64,000 bases of DNA, from NCBI RefSeq assembly GCF_014145665.1, contig NZ_JACHTD010000002.1:1-64000 (forward strand), read 5' to 3'. A program made the translations under genes and the position numbers. This DNA is from Myroides sp. NP-2. Lineage in GTDB: Bacteria; Bacteroidota; Bacteroidia; Flavobacteriales; Flavobacteriaceae. The notes beneath the pieces were generated by a model that saw nothing but the letters and a program-made list of their open reading frames with translations, made no database searches and was not told where the DNA came from. Shown piece after piece: positions 1 through 7,305 of this stretch (the stretch's first letter is position 1; every line of letters starts with the position of its first letter).

Positions 1-56
1 ACTTATTACTGAATTTTGCACCATAATTAAATGTCTAACAATTAAATTTTTAAATT

Positions 57-335
57 ATGGCAGAAACACAAGTAACACAGTTGTATGGTGTAAACCCACA
101 GGATTTGTTAAATCCTTTAGAGAGTATCAAAACTCTCTTAATAGAGCTAAAAGAATTATTAAACCCTACTGACAAATGGCTAAGTCGAAAGGATGTAGCA
201 GAAATGTTAGGAATCTCTATTGGTACAGTTCATAACTGGACAACAGCTGGGAGATTAAAATCATACGGAGGAGGAAGAAGAGTTTACTACAAGTCTTCCG
301 AAGTAGAAAATGCTCTTGTTGAATTAAAAAGATAA
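57..335 (+). CDS. Excisionase-like helix-turn-helix DNA-binding protein
   Basis: A 92-aa protein whose C-terminal half (about residues 40-90) is a MerR/excisionase-type winged helix: WLSRKDVAEMLGISIGTV forms the helix-turn-helix and GRRVYYKSSEV the wing. This fold is known from Xis-like proteins and small regulators of Bacteroidota integrative elements, where it bends DNA for excision or controls element genes. The N-terminal 35 residues are a probable amphipathic helix. Only four bases separate it from the polymerase-like gene at 340, so the two are probably co-transcribed. Its own promoter lies at or beyond the window edge. The fold call is firm; the role in excision is inferred from context. 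Confidence 0.8.
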   Translation: MAETQVTQLYGVNPQDLLNPLESIKTLLIELKELLNPTDKWLSRKDVAEMLGISIGTVHNWTTAGRLKSYGGGRRVYYKSSEVENALVELKR

Positions 336-339
336 TGTT

Positions 340-1713
340 ATGAAAACAGTCATTATCCAAAAAGCTCTTTTAAGCCATTTAAGAGAGCTTTTGATTCAGC
401 ACAACCAATTTACTCAAAAACAGCTAAAACTCGATTACGCAGTATTCTTTGCAAGCCTAATCAACAGTTTACCCACTTACTACAGAAATAATGAGCAAGA
501 ACATAACAAAGTACGGCTAAATTCTCAAATAATGAGAAAATATTCGAGTTGTTATAAATACTACATTGATTTTTTAGTTAAGGAAAAATTGATAGAATTG
601 GTTAAGGAGTATGGAGCAGATATAAAAGAATGCAGAACTTATAAAATAGCTGATAAGTATTCTTGTGATGAAGTTGTAAGTTATCCGATTACAGATAAAA
701 AATTACTTGGTAAGTTTACAGATAAAACAACAGCTGTAAAAGGAAAAGAAATCTGTAAAGCTCAAAGACCTCATCTTGTTAAATTCTTTGATGAGTATTT
801 AGAAATAGATAGTCATAAGGCTTTTGATGTAGTAAAACCTTTTCGACTAAGTAATTATCCAAAATACATTCATAGCACACAACTTATAACCGAATTTCAC
901 ACACAAGACTGGCATTTTTCCATTAAGCCTGAAACTGATAACAGATTACATAGCAGTTTAACAAGATTAAACAAGATTCTTAGAACATTTGTAACCTATA
1001 AAGGAAAGCATTTAGGCTGTATTGATATTCAGACTTCACAGCCTTATTTCTTTTCGGTTCTTTTAAAAGCAATTTTGTTAAAGGACAAAAGATTGTTAGA
1101 GAATATTGGAGCAACCTCATTACTCAAAAAAGAACATATTGAGGGATTATTTACTTTAAAAATTGACAGAGATGAGGTAATAAAATTTGTTCACTTAGTT
1201 ATAAGTGATAAAAAAGATTTTTACACCTTGATTCAGGAAGAGTTTGATATAACCTATGATAAAACAGGAAAACCTTTCAGAATGGTTACAAATTACTCTA
1301 ATCGTAAAAAGAAAATAATTAATACGGAAAAACCGAAAAAGAAAGAAGTTTACGAATCTGAAAGAGATTTTGCTAAATCGGTTGTTATGGAGATTTTTTA
1401 TAGTAGTTCTAAATCAACTGTTTCAGAGATAAAAATTTTCAAAAATAAATTTCCAAATGTATTCAAAATTATGAGTTATATCAAAAATGAATGTGTTGAG
1501 CTTTACACACTGTTAAGTCATATAGAAGCCTGTTGTCTATTAGATTGTGTTGCATTACGATTTAGCAAAAAACATCCTCATATTCCTTTATGGAGCATTC
1601 ACGACAGCTTGGTAACAACAGAGAATTATCTACCTCTATTGAAAGAAGAAATAGAAAAACTGTTATATGATATAACAACTTTAAAAGTAAATACTAAAAT
1701 GGAATATTGGTAA
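340..1713 (+). CDS. Mobile-element protein with divergent family-A / T7-type polymerase motifs
   Basis: A 457-aa protein I do not recognise by name. Reading it against single-subunit polymerases, I see a candidate series in the right order. R202-L-H-S-S resembles the GR(I/L)HSS segment of Pol I. LRTFV..KG..LG precedes a motif A centred on D229 (CIDIQTSQPYFF). ERDFAKSVVMEIFYSS matches the R-x3-K-x7-Y spacing of motif B (R342, K346, Y354). SIHDSLVT (H421, D422) looks like motif C, as in T7 RNA polymerase HDSFGT. The usual glycine after the motif B tyrosine is serine here. The N-terminal 190 residues are unassigned. It follows the HTH gene by four bases and ends before a strong hairpin. Polymerase activity, and whether it would be DNA or RNA polymerase, is inference. 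Confidence 0.7.
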   Translation: MKTVIIQKALLSHLRELLIQHNQFTQKQLKLDYAVFFASLINSLPTYYRNNEQEHNKVRLNSQIMRKYSSCYKYYIDFLVKEKLIELVKEYGADIKECRTYKIADKYSCDEVVSYPITDKKLLGKFTDKTTAVKGKEICKAQRPHLVKFFDEYLEIDSHKAFDVVKPFRLSNYPKYIHSTQLITEFHTQDWHFSIKPETDNRLHSSLTRLNKILRTFVTYKGKHLGCIDIQTSQPYFFSVLLKAILLKDKRLLENIGATSLLKKEHIEGLFTLKIDRDEVIKFVHLVISDKKDFYTLIQEEFDITYDKTGKPFRMVTNYSNRKKKIINTEKPKKKEVYESERDFAKSVVMEIFYSSSKSTVSEIKIFKNKFPNVFKIMSYIKNECVELYTLLSHIEACCLLDCVALRFSKKHPHIPLWSIHDSLVTTENYLPLLKEEIEKLLYDITTLKVNTKMEYW

Positions 1714-1800
1714 CAATAATAAGGAATACTTATTATAGTAAATACTATACTAATACTTTTACCCCCTAATGTTACAGTTTTTCAAAATAAGGAAAATTTT

Positions 1801-1840
1801 AAAAATGCTAAATACTGATAATCAGCATTTAGCATTTTTT
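1801..1840 (+). terminator. Rho-independent terminator after the polymerase-like gene
   Basis: ATGCTAAAT (1805-1813) pairs with ATTTAGCAT (1827-1835). The stem can be extended by four flanking A-T pairs and by an inner CTGA/TCAG stem, and it ends in a run of T. It lies 88 bases past the stop of the upstream gene. Confidence 0.8.
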
Positions 1841-1865
1841 ATCTAGTAATTATCAACTTATTTTA

Positions 1866-1873
1866 TAAGTTTG
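1866..1873 (+). promoter_or_regulatory. Candidate Bacteroidota promoter (-7 box)
   Basis: TAAGTTTG fits the TAnnTTTG -7 consensus. It lies just after the terminator and about 90 bases before the gene at 1963. No clear -33 TTG is visible. It would place transcription start near 1880, just before a foldable leader. Confidence 0.45.
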
Positions 1874-1887
1874 TAACAGCATTAAGA

Positions 1888-1931
1888 ACCTCTTTGATGA
1901 GGTAGCAACCAACTGGCAAGTAAAGGTGCTA
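1888..1931 (+). other. Foldable leader RNA candidate
   Basis: ACCTC (1888-1892) pairs with GAGGT (1899-1903) around a six-base loop. The adjoining TAGCAACC (1903-1910) can pair with GGTGCTA (1925-1931) with one bulged A. Both sit between a candidate promoter and the gene at 1963. No known RNA family is recognised; the stems are short, so this is tentative. Confidence 0.3.
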
Positions 1932-1962
1932 AAGCAATGTGCCATAATCTAAATGGAAAAAT

Positions 1963-2463
1963 ATGCCAAACACCAGTTTTATACATTCCGTTGTTCGTTT
2001 CGTAAAAGAGCATAATTACTCTGATAGCTTGTTTTCTAAATCGTTTTTGGAATACATTTCAAGGCATTACAAGGATTGTTTTATCAATAAAAGTATTGTT
2101 GTTTCACAAGAGCAGAAAATGGCTAAAAACAAATCAATTGAGGTTGGTCAAGTTACTGTTTCTGAAAGACAATCATTAACTCACGTTTATATTTCAAGAA
2201 CTGGAGATAAACAGACGATAACGGAATTTAGAGAAAGTTTGAAAAAATACCCAAACAATGAGATAGTTGATAAATACAACAAGATTGAACGGTTATATGG
2301 AGTACATCAGCAGGTGTTATATCTTATAGCTATGAATCAGGAATTTATATTACGGTTTGGAAAAACACCTTTTCAGATTGAAGAAAATTGTTTAGTTGGT
2401 TTGGGAAGAAAAATTTTATATATCGGTAACATTTATAGTTTTGTATTTGTCGATGAGAACTGA
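1963..2463 (+). CDS. Hypothetical protein of the integrative element
   Basis: A 166-aa soluble protein that I do not recognise. It has no signal peptide, no membrane segment and no catalytic motif I can name. The central part is Lys/Glu-rich with probable helices (about residues 85-115), and the C-terminal 35 residues are hydrophobic and strand-like. The AUG at 1963 follows an A-rich stretch, normal for this group; an internal Met at residue 53 (MAKNKS) is the alternative start. It has its own candidate promoter and leader, so it is probably transcribed apart from the upstream pair. Codon use is AT-rich like the rest of the element. Function unknown. Confidence 0.55.
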   Translation: MPNTSFIHSVVRFVKEHNYSDSLFSKSFLEYISRHYKDCFINKSIVVSQEQKMAKNKSIEVGQVTVSERQSLTHVYISRTGDKQTITEFRESLKKYPNNEIVDKYNKIERLYGVHQQVLYLIAMNQEFILRFGKTPFQIEENCLVGLGRKILYIGNIYSFVFVDEN

Positions 2464-2484
2464 CAAAATATGTATCACAATTCG

Positions 2485-2492
2485 TAAATTTG
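2485..2492 (+). promoter_or_regulatory. Candidate promoter with long leader
   Basis: TAAATTTG matches the Bacteroidota -7 box exactly. Transcription from here would give a leader of about 250 bases containing the hairpins at 2595-2655 and 2663-2735 before the gene at 2756. The -33 element is not obvious. Confidence 0.45.
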
Positions 2493-2594
2493 CAGAAATG
2501 ATAAAGCAGAAGATATAAGTAAAAGAAAATTTTAGATAGTAAAATATAGATTAGCATTAGCAATTATCTTGTTCAGAAAACTGGCAATTTTTAG

Positions 2595-2655
2595 ACACAC
2601 AAGAATAATAAGCTCAATGTTCGTGCTTTGCACGAACTTTGGTTTATTTGTGTGT
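2595..2655 (+). repeat. Nested inverted repeat (long hairpin)
   Basis: A perfect inner stem GTTCGTGC/GCACGAAC (2619-2626 with 2630-2637, loop TTT) sits inside an outer stem ACACACAA/TTGTGTGT (2595-2602 with 2648-2655). It could be a transcribed hairpin or the core of a small palindromic element. Confidence 0.65.
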
Positions 2656-2662
2656 GGGTATG

Positions 2663-2735
2663 CCAGTACTTCTGAACAGTAAGCTAAAAGTACCGTGCTT
2701 TTTTTGTCCAAATTTTAACTTCACTTCGGTACTGG
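2663..2735 (+). promoter_or_regulatory. Possible attenuator: mutually exclusive hairpins
   Basis: The segment AAGTACCG (2688-2695) can pair upstream with GTACTT (2666-2671). That gives a hairpin followed by seven T (2699-2705), a terminator-like form. It can also pair downstream with CGGTACT (2727-2733), which would remove that hairpin. The outermost CCAGTAC (2663-2669) also complements GTACTGG (2729-2735). Alternative pairing before a start codon (2756) is typical of attenuation, but no ligand or leader peptide is evident. Confidence 0.4.
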
Positions 2736-2755
2736 TGGATACATACTATTTTTTT

Positions 2756-3382
2756 ATGAGTACAGCCCTTTATGTATTATTAGGAATTGCCCTTGCTATT
2801 GTTGTTCTCAATGTTTTAAACAAGTCATCTCAAAGAAAGATACTAAATAGTATCAAAAAAGATTTTCTTGGAAACGATGCAGAAACAGTCATCTCTAATT
2901 TACCCAAGATAGAAAAGGTAATAAAAAGAGAGGTTATTGGAGGAAAAGAATATGTAGTTATATCAACGAACAGTTTAAGAACTCTAAAAATATATGAGTT
3001 CGAGAAAGGTTATTGCTGTTCTTTTTTCGTTCAAACATTAGAAATGATGTATATCTTACCAAACAACTTAAATTATGGGAAAGAATTTAACATCATAGAA
3101 AACGATAGCTTTGAAATAGGAATTGATTTGTCAGTAGTAAATAGAGAATTTATACCAACTTTTTTCAGTAACGGACTAACTGTCGAAATAACATCGAAAA
3201 GATTTGCTAAAATATTCAGGAGCATCGAACATAAGCCCTCTGTGAAAACAAGACCTTTATATATCTATGTCGTTAGTGATTCTGTAAATGGAATAGATAA
3301 GTTGATTGACTTTGTTAAAGATGATAAACTAAAAGTTCTTGAACACTTTAATAGAGATAAAATGGAGTATAGAGCTTGGTAA
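2756..3382 (+). CDS. Hypothetical membrane-anchored protein
   Basis: A 208-aa protein when started at the AUG at 2756 (MSTALYVLLGIALAIVVL). That start gives one clean N-terminal membrane segment followed by a basic residue cluster. An upstream in-frame start at 2639 would put the hairpins inside the coding region and is less likely. The remaining 180 residues look soluble and mixed alpha/beta, without catalytic motifs that I recognise. It is followed at once by a small lipoprotein and a second membrane protein, which suggests a three-gene envelope unit in the element. Function unknown. Confidence 0.6.
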   Translation: MSTALYVLLGIALAIVVLNVLNKSSQRKILNSIKKDFLGNDAETVISNLPKIEKVIKREVIGGKEYVVISTNSLRTLKIYEFEKGYCCSFFVQTLEMMYILPNNLNYGKEFNIIENDSFEIGIDLSVVNREFIPTFFSNGLTVEITSKRFAKIFRSIEHKPSVKTRPLYIYVVSDSVNGIDKLIDFVKDDKLKVLEHFNRDKMEYRAW

Positions 3383-3397
3383 TTCGTAACAATCAAA

Positions 3398-3712
3398 ATT
3401 AAAATAAAGTTATTATTTTTACTATCAATTTTTATGTTGATGGGGTGTGGAGCAAATCCAGAACGGTATATGAACAATGTCGTTGAAAAAACATATATCG
3501 GAATGACTGAAAAAGAGTTTAAAGAACTTTTCAAAGACGAAAAAGTTATTGCAATGAAACCAGAGGTTACGGTTTATTTAATTGACAAGAGAACCTATCA
3601 CGATTTATACGGTTGGAGGGGAGATTACAGGTATTTTTACTTTGTAAATCAAAAATTGGTTCAAGTTGATAAAGGAGAAAGAGCAGTAGATTATAGAATA
3701 AGAATAGATTAA
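3398..3712 (+). CDS. Small lipoprotein, probable non-AUG start
   Basis: The first AUG in this frame (3434) would give MLMGCGANPERY, with the lipobox cysteine only five residues in, too short for export. Reading upstream in the same frame without a stop gives IKIKLLFLLSIFMLMGCG, an ideal lipoprotein signal peptide if the AUU at 3398 is the start. The mature part (about 87 aa) contains a GMTEKEFKELF segment like SmpA/BamE-type small lipoproteins and an aromatic strand-rich C-terminus. It lies between two envelope genes and ends three bases before the next start. The reading frame is sure; start codon and function are inference. Confidence 0.55.
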   Translation: MKIKLLFLLSIFMLMGCGANPERYMNNVVEKTYIGMTEKEFKELFKDEKVIAMKPEVTVYLIDKRTYHDLYGWRGDYRYFYFVNQKLVQVDKGERAVDYRIRID

Positions 3713-3714
3713 CT

Positions 3715-4449
3715 ATGACAAGTATGACTAAAACTATGAAAATTGCTTTATCAATCCTATTTCTACTCTGTTTATTAGACTGGAGTTACGGATATTATCA
3801 GTTTATCCGTTTTTTAGGTATGATTGGCTTCGGAGTTTTGGCTTATCAGGAAAGAGATAAAAAAGATAAGACTTGGCTTGTCATTTGGTTGGCTTCTGCT
3901 TTACTTATCAATCCGTTTGTTAAAGTAGCATTAGGAAGAACGATTTGGAACATTATAGATGTTATATGGGCTGTTTTACTGATTGTTTCAACCTATAAGG
4001 AGAAAACAGTCAAAACCCAAATAAAACCCTTTAAAACAAGAGATAAATTCGACTTCAAGAACACAACTTACAAGATTTGCATCAGTTCGGATATTGTCTT
4101 CTATTGGATAAATTTTAGTTATTTCAAACATAACTTTGCTAATGATGAAGAAGTATATAATACATCAATAGAGGGAGTTCCAACGTTTCTAAAGCTTCAA
4201 AATTCATATACTAAAAATTATGATGACTTATTCGATGCTGATTATTCAAAGTTTGAAACAGACACCTTGTTCACTATCATTTGGTATGGATATAGGCAAG
4301 AATTAACAGCGAAGACAGGAGCAGTAAAAAAGTTCAAAAGTTTGGAGATTGAAAAGATAGAAGTTTATGAAGTTAATAATGAGGGAAATACAGAGCTAAT
4401 TGAAATTTGTGATAAGGAAAGGCTCAACTCATTAGGGATTTTATATTAA
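3715..4449 (+). CDS. DUF6804-like membrane protein with C-terminal extension
   Basis: A 244-aa protein. Residues 1-95 form about three membrane segments with the pattern YGYYQFIRFLGMIGFGVLAY and GRTIWNIIDVIWAVLLIV, which I recall from the small DUF6804 family of Bacteroidota. That assignment is from memory and not checked. Residues 100-244 form a charged soluble domain not usual for that family (DIVFYWINFSYF, FTIIWYGYRQELTAKTGAV), perhaps a fusion. The start is two bases after the lipoprotein stop, so the genes are very probably co-transcribed. Function unknown. Confidence 0.6.
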   Translation: MTSMTKTMKIALSILFLLCLLDWSYGYYQFIRFLGMIGFGVLAYQERDKKDKTWLVIWLASALLINPFVKVALGRTIWNIIDVIWAVLLIVSTYKEKTVKTQIKPFKTRDKFDFKNTTYKICISSDIVFYWINFSYFKHNFANDEEVYNTSIEGVPTFLKLQNSYTKNYDDLFDADYSKFETDTLFTIIWYGYRQELTAKTGAVKKFKSLEIEKIEVYEVNNEGNTELIEICDKERLNSLGILY

Positions 4450-4475
4450 CCAAAAAAATTGAGTAAATGAAAGAC

Positions 4476-4505
4476 AAAGGGGTAGGTGTGAAAATCTACC
4501 CCTTT
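4476..4505 (+). terminator. Hairpin after the last element gene
   Basis: AAAGGGGTAG (4476-4485) is perfectly complementary to CTACCCCTTT (4496-4505) with a ten-base loop. It lies 27 bases past the stop at 4449. The T-run after it is weak. Confidence 0.65.
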
Positions 4506-4589
4506 CTTGTTAGAAAGAAATTCCAAATGTTTTTAAGGGTGTGGGGGCTTCCGAAAGACTTTTACAGATATATTTTTCAACTTTTTTTC

Positions 4590-4677
4590 TCTGCTCGACT
4601 TGTTAGGGTAACTCTGTAAGGTGTTTTATACTCCTATATGAAATTACCCTTATTTTGGTTGATTGTCATCGAGCAGA
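4590..4677. repeat. Nested inverted repeats at the element/tRNA boundary
   Basis: The outer pair TCTGCTCGA (4590-4598) and TCGAGCAGA (4669-4677) and the inner pair AGGGTAA (4605-4611) and TTACCCT (4644-4650) are perfect. The stretch 4450-4867 holds no believable gene. This structure, about 190 bases from the 3' end of a tRNA-Asn gene, may be a recombinase or excisionase arm-site region, or an origin-like structure. Confidence 0.5.
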
Positions 4678-4867
4678 AAGGAAAAGAATCTAATCAGGGA
4701 AAGGGTTAATAAACAACATCAGAATAATACAACTGGACAAAGGTTTAGTAAGAATGTTTTTAGCTATATATCCTTGTTTTTTATTGAGTGTTGGATAATT
4801 CGTTGGACAATAAAAACGATTATAAAAAATAAACCTCAGCAAATCAATGACTTACTGAGGTTATTTG

Positions 4868-4941
4868 CTCCCCCTCTTGGGCTCGAACCAAGGACCCTCT
4901 GATTAACAGTCAGATGCTCTAACCAACTGAGCTAAGGAGGA
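4868..4941 (-). tRNA. tRNA-Asn (GTT)
   Basis: Reading the minus strand from 4941: acceptor TCCTCCT pairs with AGGGGGA (one G-T pair), the D-arm is GCTCAGTTGGTTAGAGC, anticodon GTT is in loop CTGTTAA, the T-loop is TTCGAGC, and the discriminator is G. Length is 74 and CCA is not encoded. It is identical to the copy at 4991-5064. Its 3' end faces the element on the left, the usual geometry of a tRNA attachment site. Confidence 0.95.
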
Positions 4942-4990
4942 AGGTATTTTATACCTACCTAAAGGTTACACGTTTAAAGCATTTGCTTTG

Positions 4991-5064
4991 CTCCCCCTCT
5001 TGGGCTCGAACCAAGGACCCTCTGATTAACAGTCAGATGCTCTAACCAACTGAGCTAAGGAGGA
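4991..5064 (-). tRNA. tRNA-Asn (GTT), first of the tandem pair
   Basis: Same 74-base cloverleaf as the neighbouring copy, with anticodon GTT and no encoded CCA. A 49-base spacer separates the two and there is no promoter-like box between them, so both are probably processed from one transcript starting at the promoter just upstream. Confidence 0.95.
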
Positions 5065-5088
5065 AGGTGTGTTACCTTTATTGCGATG

Positions 5089-5118
5089 CAAATATAGTGT
5101 GTTTTCTGCTTTTTACAA
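5089..5118 (-). promoter_or_regulatory. Promoter of the tRNA-Asn pair
   Basis: On the minus strand TATATTTG (5089-5096) is a perfect -7 box and TTG (5116-5118) lies 19 bases upstream as the -33 element. The mature tRNA starts 25 bases downstream. Confidence 0.75.
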
Positions 5119-5146
5119 ATATTTTCTGCAAAAAATCTAACTTTTT

Positions 5147-5797
5147 TCAGCTCTCTCCCTTTAATGTTGGTAGCCCTAGACGATAACGAGTTGCTATCAA
5201 ACGAATTACAAAAACAGAAACTGCAGTAGAAATTTGTACAATAACCGCATCTAAGCCGATCGACTGCAACGTATAGTAGATAATTACCCCAAAAATACAA
5301 GCTAATGCATACCATTCTTGACGGAAGATCGCTGGAATTTCATTAATCAACGTATCGCGTATCATTCCGCCAACTACACCCGTAATAGTAGCCATAATAA
5401 CTACAACCCAAAAGGGATAGCCCATGGCAAGGGTTTTCTCAGTTCCTACAACAACAAATAACCCCAAGCCAATACTGTCAAACCAAAGAAAGGTGTTATT
5501 TAATCGGATTAATTTCTGCGGAAAGGCAATTACAAGTATTAAAGCAATAATGGTACACCAGACATATACACTCGTCAACATCCAAAAGGGAGTGACACCA
5601 AGCAGTAAATCGCGTAGAGTTCCCCCACCCGTTGCTGTTACAAATCCGACGACAAAAGCACCAAACCAATCCACACTCTTAGCAGAGGCTAATCGGATTC
5701 CAGAGATGGCAAAGGCGATTGTTCCAAAAAATTCAATGACATCGACAAATTCTATTGTCGTCCAAAATTCCACAAAGGTGTTCACCAACTCATTCAT
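5147..5797 (-). CDS. Trimeric intracellular cation (TRIC) channel family membrane protein
   Basis: A 216-aa protein with about seven membrane segments arranged as two inverted repeats. Each repeat carries the family signature glycine motif, GGGTLRDLLLG in the first and GGMIRDTL in the second. This is the UPF0126/YadS-YicG family; bacterial members form trimeric cation-selective pores and some are proposed glycine transporters. Length is as expected. The AUG at 5797 precedes EFFGTIAFAISG, the conserved first helix. It lies 20 bases downstream of the aldehyde dehydrogenase gene, so the two may share a transcript. Family call is sure; substrate is unknown. Confidence 0.92.
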   Translation of the reverse strand: MNELVNTFVEFWTTIEFVDVIEFFGTIAFAISGIRLASAKSVDWFGAFVVGFVTATGGGTLRDLLLGVTPFWMLTSVYVWCTIIALILVIAFPQKLIRLNNTFLWFDSIGLGLFVVVGTEKTLAMGYPFWVVVIMATITGVVGGMIRDTLINEIPAIFRQEWYALACIFGVIIYYTLQSIGLDAVIVQISTAVSVFVIRLIATRYRLGLPTLKGES

Positions 5798-5817
5798 AAA
5801 CCAAAATGAAAATTACG

Positions 5818-7110
5818 CTATTTAATTACAACTGTTTTTTTATTGACAAAGGCCAACAAGCCTTCCTCTGACATTTCTCTTCCTATACCTGAAAATTTGG
5901 ATCCCCCAAAAGGCACACGAGGATCCGAAATCACCATTTCATTTATAAAAACAGCACCATCGTCAAAGTGATGGATCCAGCGTTTGAGTTCTTCAATATC
6001 TTTGCCAAAAATGGAAACCCCTAGACCAAAACGAGAATTATTACTCAACGCTACGGCTTCTGCTACTGTTTCAAATCCGACAACAAGGGCGAGTGGCCCA
6101 AATGTTTCTTGAGTAAAAATGGGCATTTGATCTGTCACAGCTGTAACCACCGTGGGTTCAAACCAATTTTTATCGCGAGTACCACCACAAACGACACGAG
6201 CACCCATAGCTATAGACTCATTTAACAGGGTTTCTAGCTCAATTGCGAGGTCTTTACGCGCCATCAGCCCTATCCTTGTATCAGGATGCATTAAGTCGCC
6301 CTGAGTAAACTGCTGCGCTTCTTGTGCCAAACGAGATGTAAATTCTTCCTCTAAGGAGTGGTGCACTAAGAATCGCTTGGCAGCGATGCAGCTTTGTCCT
6401 GTATTTTGAAAACGAGCATTCACGGCTATTGGAATAATCGAATCGAGATCTGCCCCCTCGGTTACGATAAACGCATTACTACCTCCCAACTCCAAGAGCA
6501 CGGGTTTAATCAAGCTTCCTGCCTTTTGGGCTACTGCACTTCCAGCAGGCTCACTTCCCGTCAACGATACTCCTTTCACTACAGGATGTGCGATCACCTC
6601 CTCTACTTCGCTTCCAGGAATGGACAAATTAAAATACACTTGCTCATAACCGGGAATAGCAAAACACGATTCCAACGCCTGTGCGGATAAAGGCACATTA
6701 CTGGCGTGCTTCAACAAGACTGTATTTCCAGCCAACAAGGTGGGAATCGCAAATCGAAACACCTGCCAAAAGGGAAAATTCCATGGCATAACACCTAAGA
6801 TCACACCCATCGGGTCGTGTACTATATAGGTTTCTGACCAACGCGTTTCAATCGTTCTCCCTTGCAAAATAGCCTCCCCCTCTTCGATATAGTAGTCGAT
6901 CAATGTGGCACACTTCTCCACTTCAGCGATGGATTGACTGATGGGTTTAAACATATCTTGGGTGATCATCGCACCATAGCGCGCCTTATTTGCCAAGAGT
7001 TTTTCTTTGACCTTTTCCAGATATACGATGCGATTTGCAATCGACAAACTGCGCCAATAGCCAAAGGCCTCTTGCGCTTTTTCAATGGTATTTTCAACTT
7101 CTTTTTTCAT
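5818..7110 (-). CDS. NAD(P)-dependent aldehyde dehydrogenase, succinate-semialdehyde type
   Basis: A 430-aa enzyme of the ALDH superfamily. The cofactor-binding segment [15 protein letters not shown] lies near residue 104, the general base is E207 in [10 protein letters not shown], and the catalytic cysteine is C241 in [21 protein letters not shown] and [13 protein letters not shown] are the usual C-terminal motifs. It is shorter than GabD (about 480 aa) and matches the Sad/YneI-like short succinate-semialdehyde dehydrogenases that oxidise the semialdehyde to succinate. Substrate is inferred from subfamily resemblance. It is followed by the TRIC-type channel gene. No promoter box was evident upstream. 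Confidence 0.9.
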   Translation of the reverse strand: MKKEVENTIEKAQEAFGYWRSLSIANRIVYLEKVKEKLLANKARYGAMITQDMFKPISQSIAEVEKCATLIDYYIEEGEAILQGRTIETRWSETYIVHDPMGVILGVMPWNFPFWQVFRFAIPTLLAGNTVLLKHASNVPLSAQALESCFAIPGYEQVYFNLSIPGSEVEEVIAHPVVKGVSLTGSEPAGSAVAQKAGSLIKPVLLELGGSNAFIVTEGADLDSIIPIAVNARFQNTGQSCIAAKRFLVHHSLEEEFTSRLAQEAQQFTQGDLMHPDTRIGLMARKDLAIELETLLNESIAMGARVVCGGTRDKNWFEPTVVTAVTDQMPIFTQETFGPLALVVGFETVAEAVALSNNSRFGLGVSIFGKDIEELKRWIHHFDDGAVFINEMVISDPRVPFGGSKFSGIGREMSEEGLLAFVNKKTVVIK

Positions 7111-7276
7111 CTTAATTTTTTTTCTATCATAAATTTACAACATCAACTAAACTAATCGCATCAATCGCACAAAAAAAGACAATTTCTTTTTTTTCATTGC
7201 GCAAAACAACGGGCACACAGAAAAATATTCTGTTCTTCAAATAAAAGGGAAGAAGTGCATCTTTCAATATAAGGTT

Positions 7277-7284
7277 TATCTTTG
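7277..7284 (+). promoter_or_regulatory. -7 promoter box for the small membrane protein
   Basis: TATCTTTG is a perfect TAnnTTTG box, 21 bases before the AUG at 7306. It favours that start over an in-frame codon at 7282, which overlaps the box. Confidence 0.55.
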
Positions 7285-7305
7285 CAAGAATCAAATCATA
7301 CACCC

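Noticed and set aside
2345..2563. 72-codon minus frame
   Set aside because: It is mostly antisense to the hypothetical gene at 1963-2463 and shows no domain; the hydrophobic look comes from AT-rich DNA.
4663..4902. 79-codon frame ending APPLGLEPRTL
   Set aside because: Its end is the reverse reading of the tRNA-Asn gene, a well-known false protein signature, and it overlaps the inverted repeat.
5055..5315. 86-codon minus frame over the channel gene end and the tRNA-Asn promoter
   Set aside because: It overlaps the TRIC-type gene in another frame and the tRNA promoter; the composition is not protein-like.
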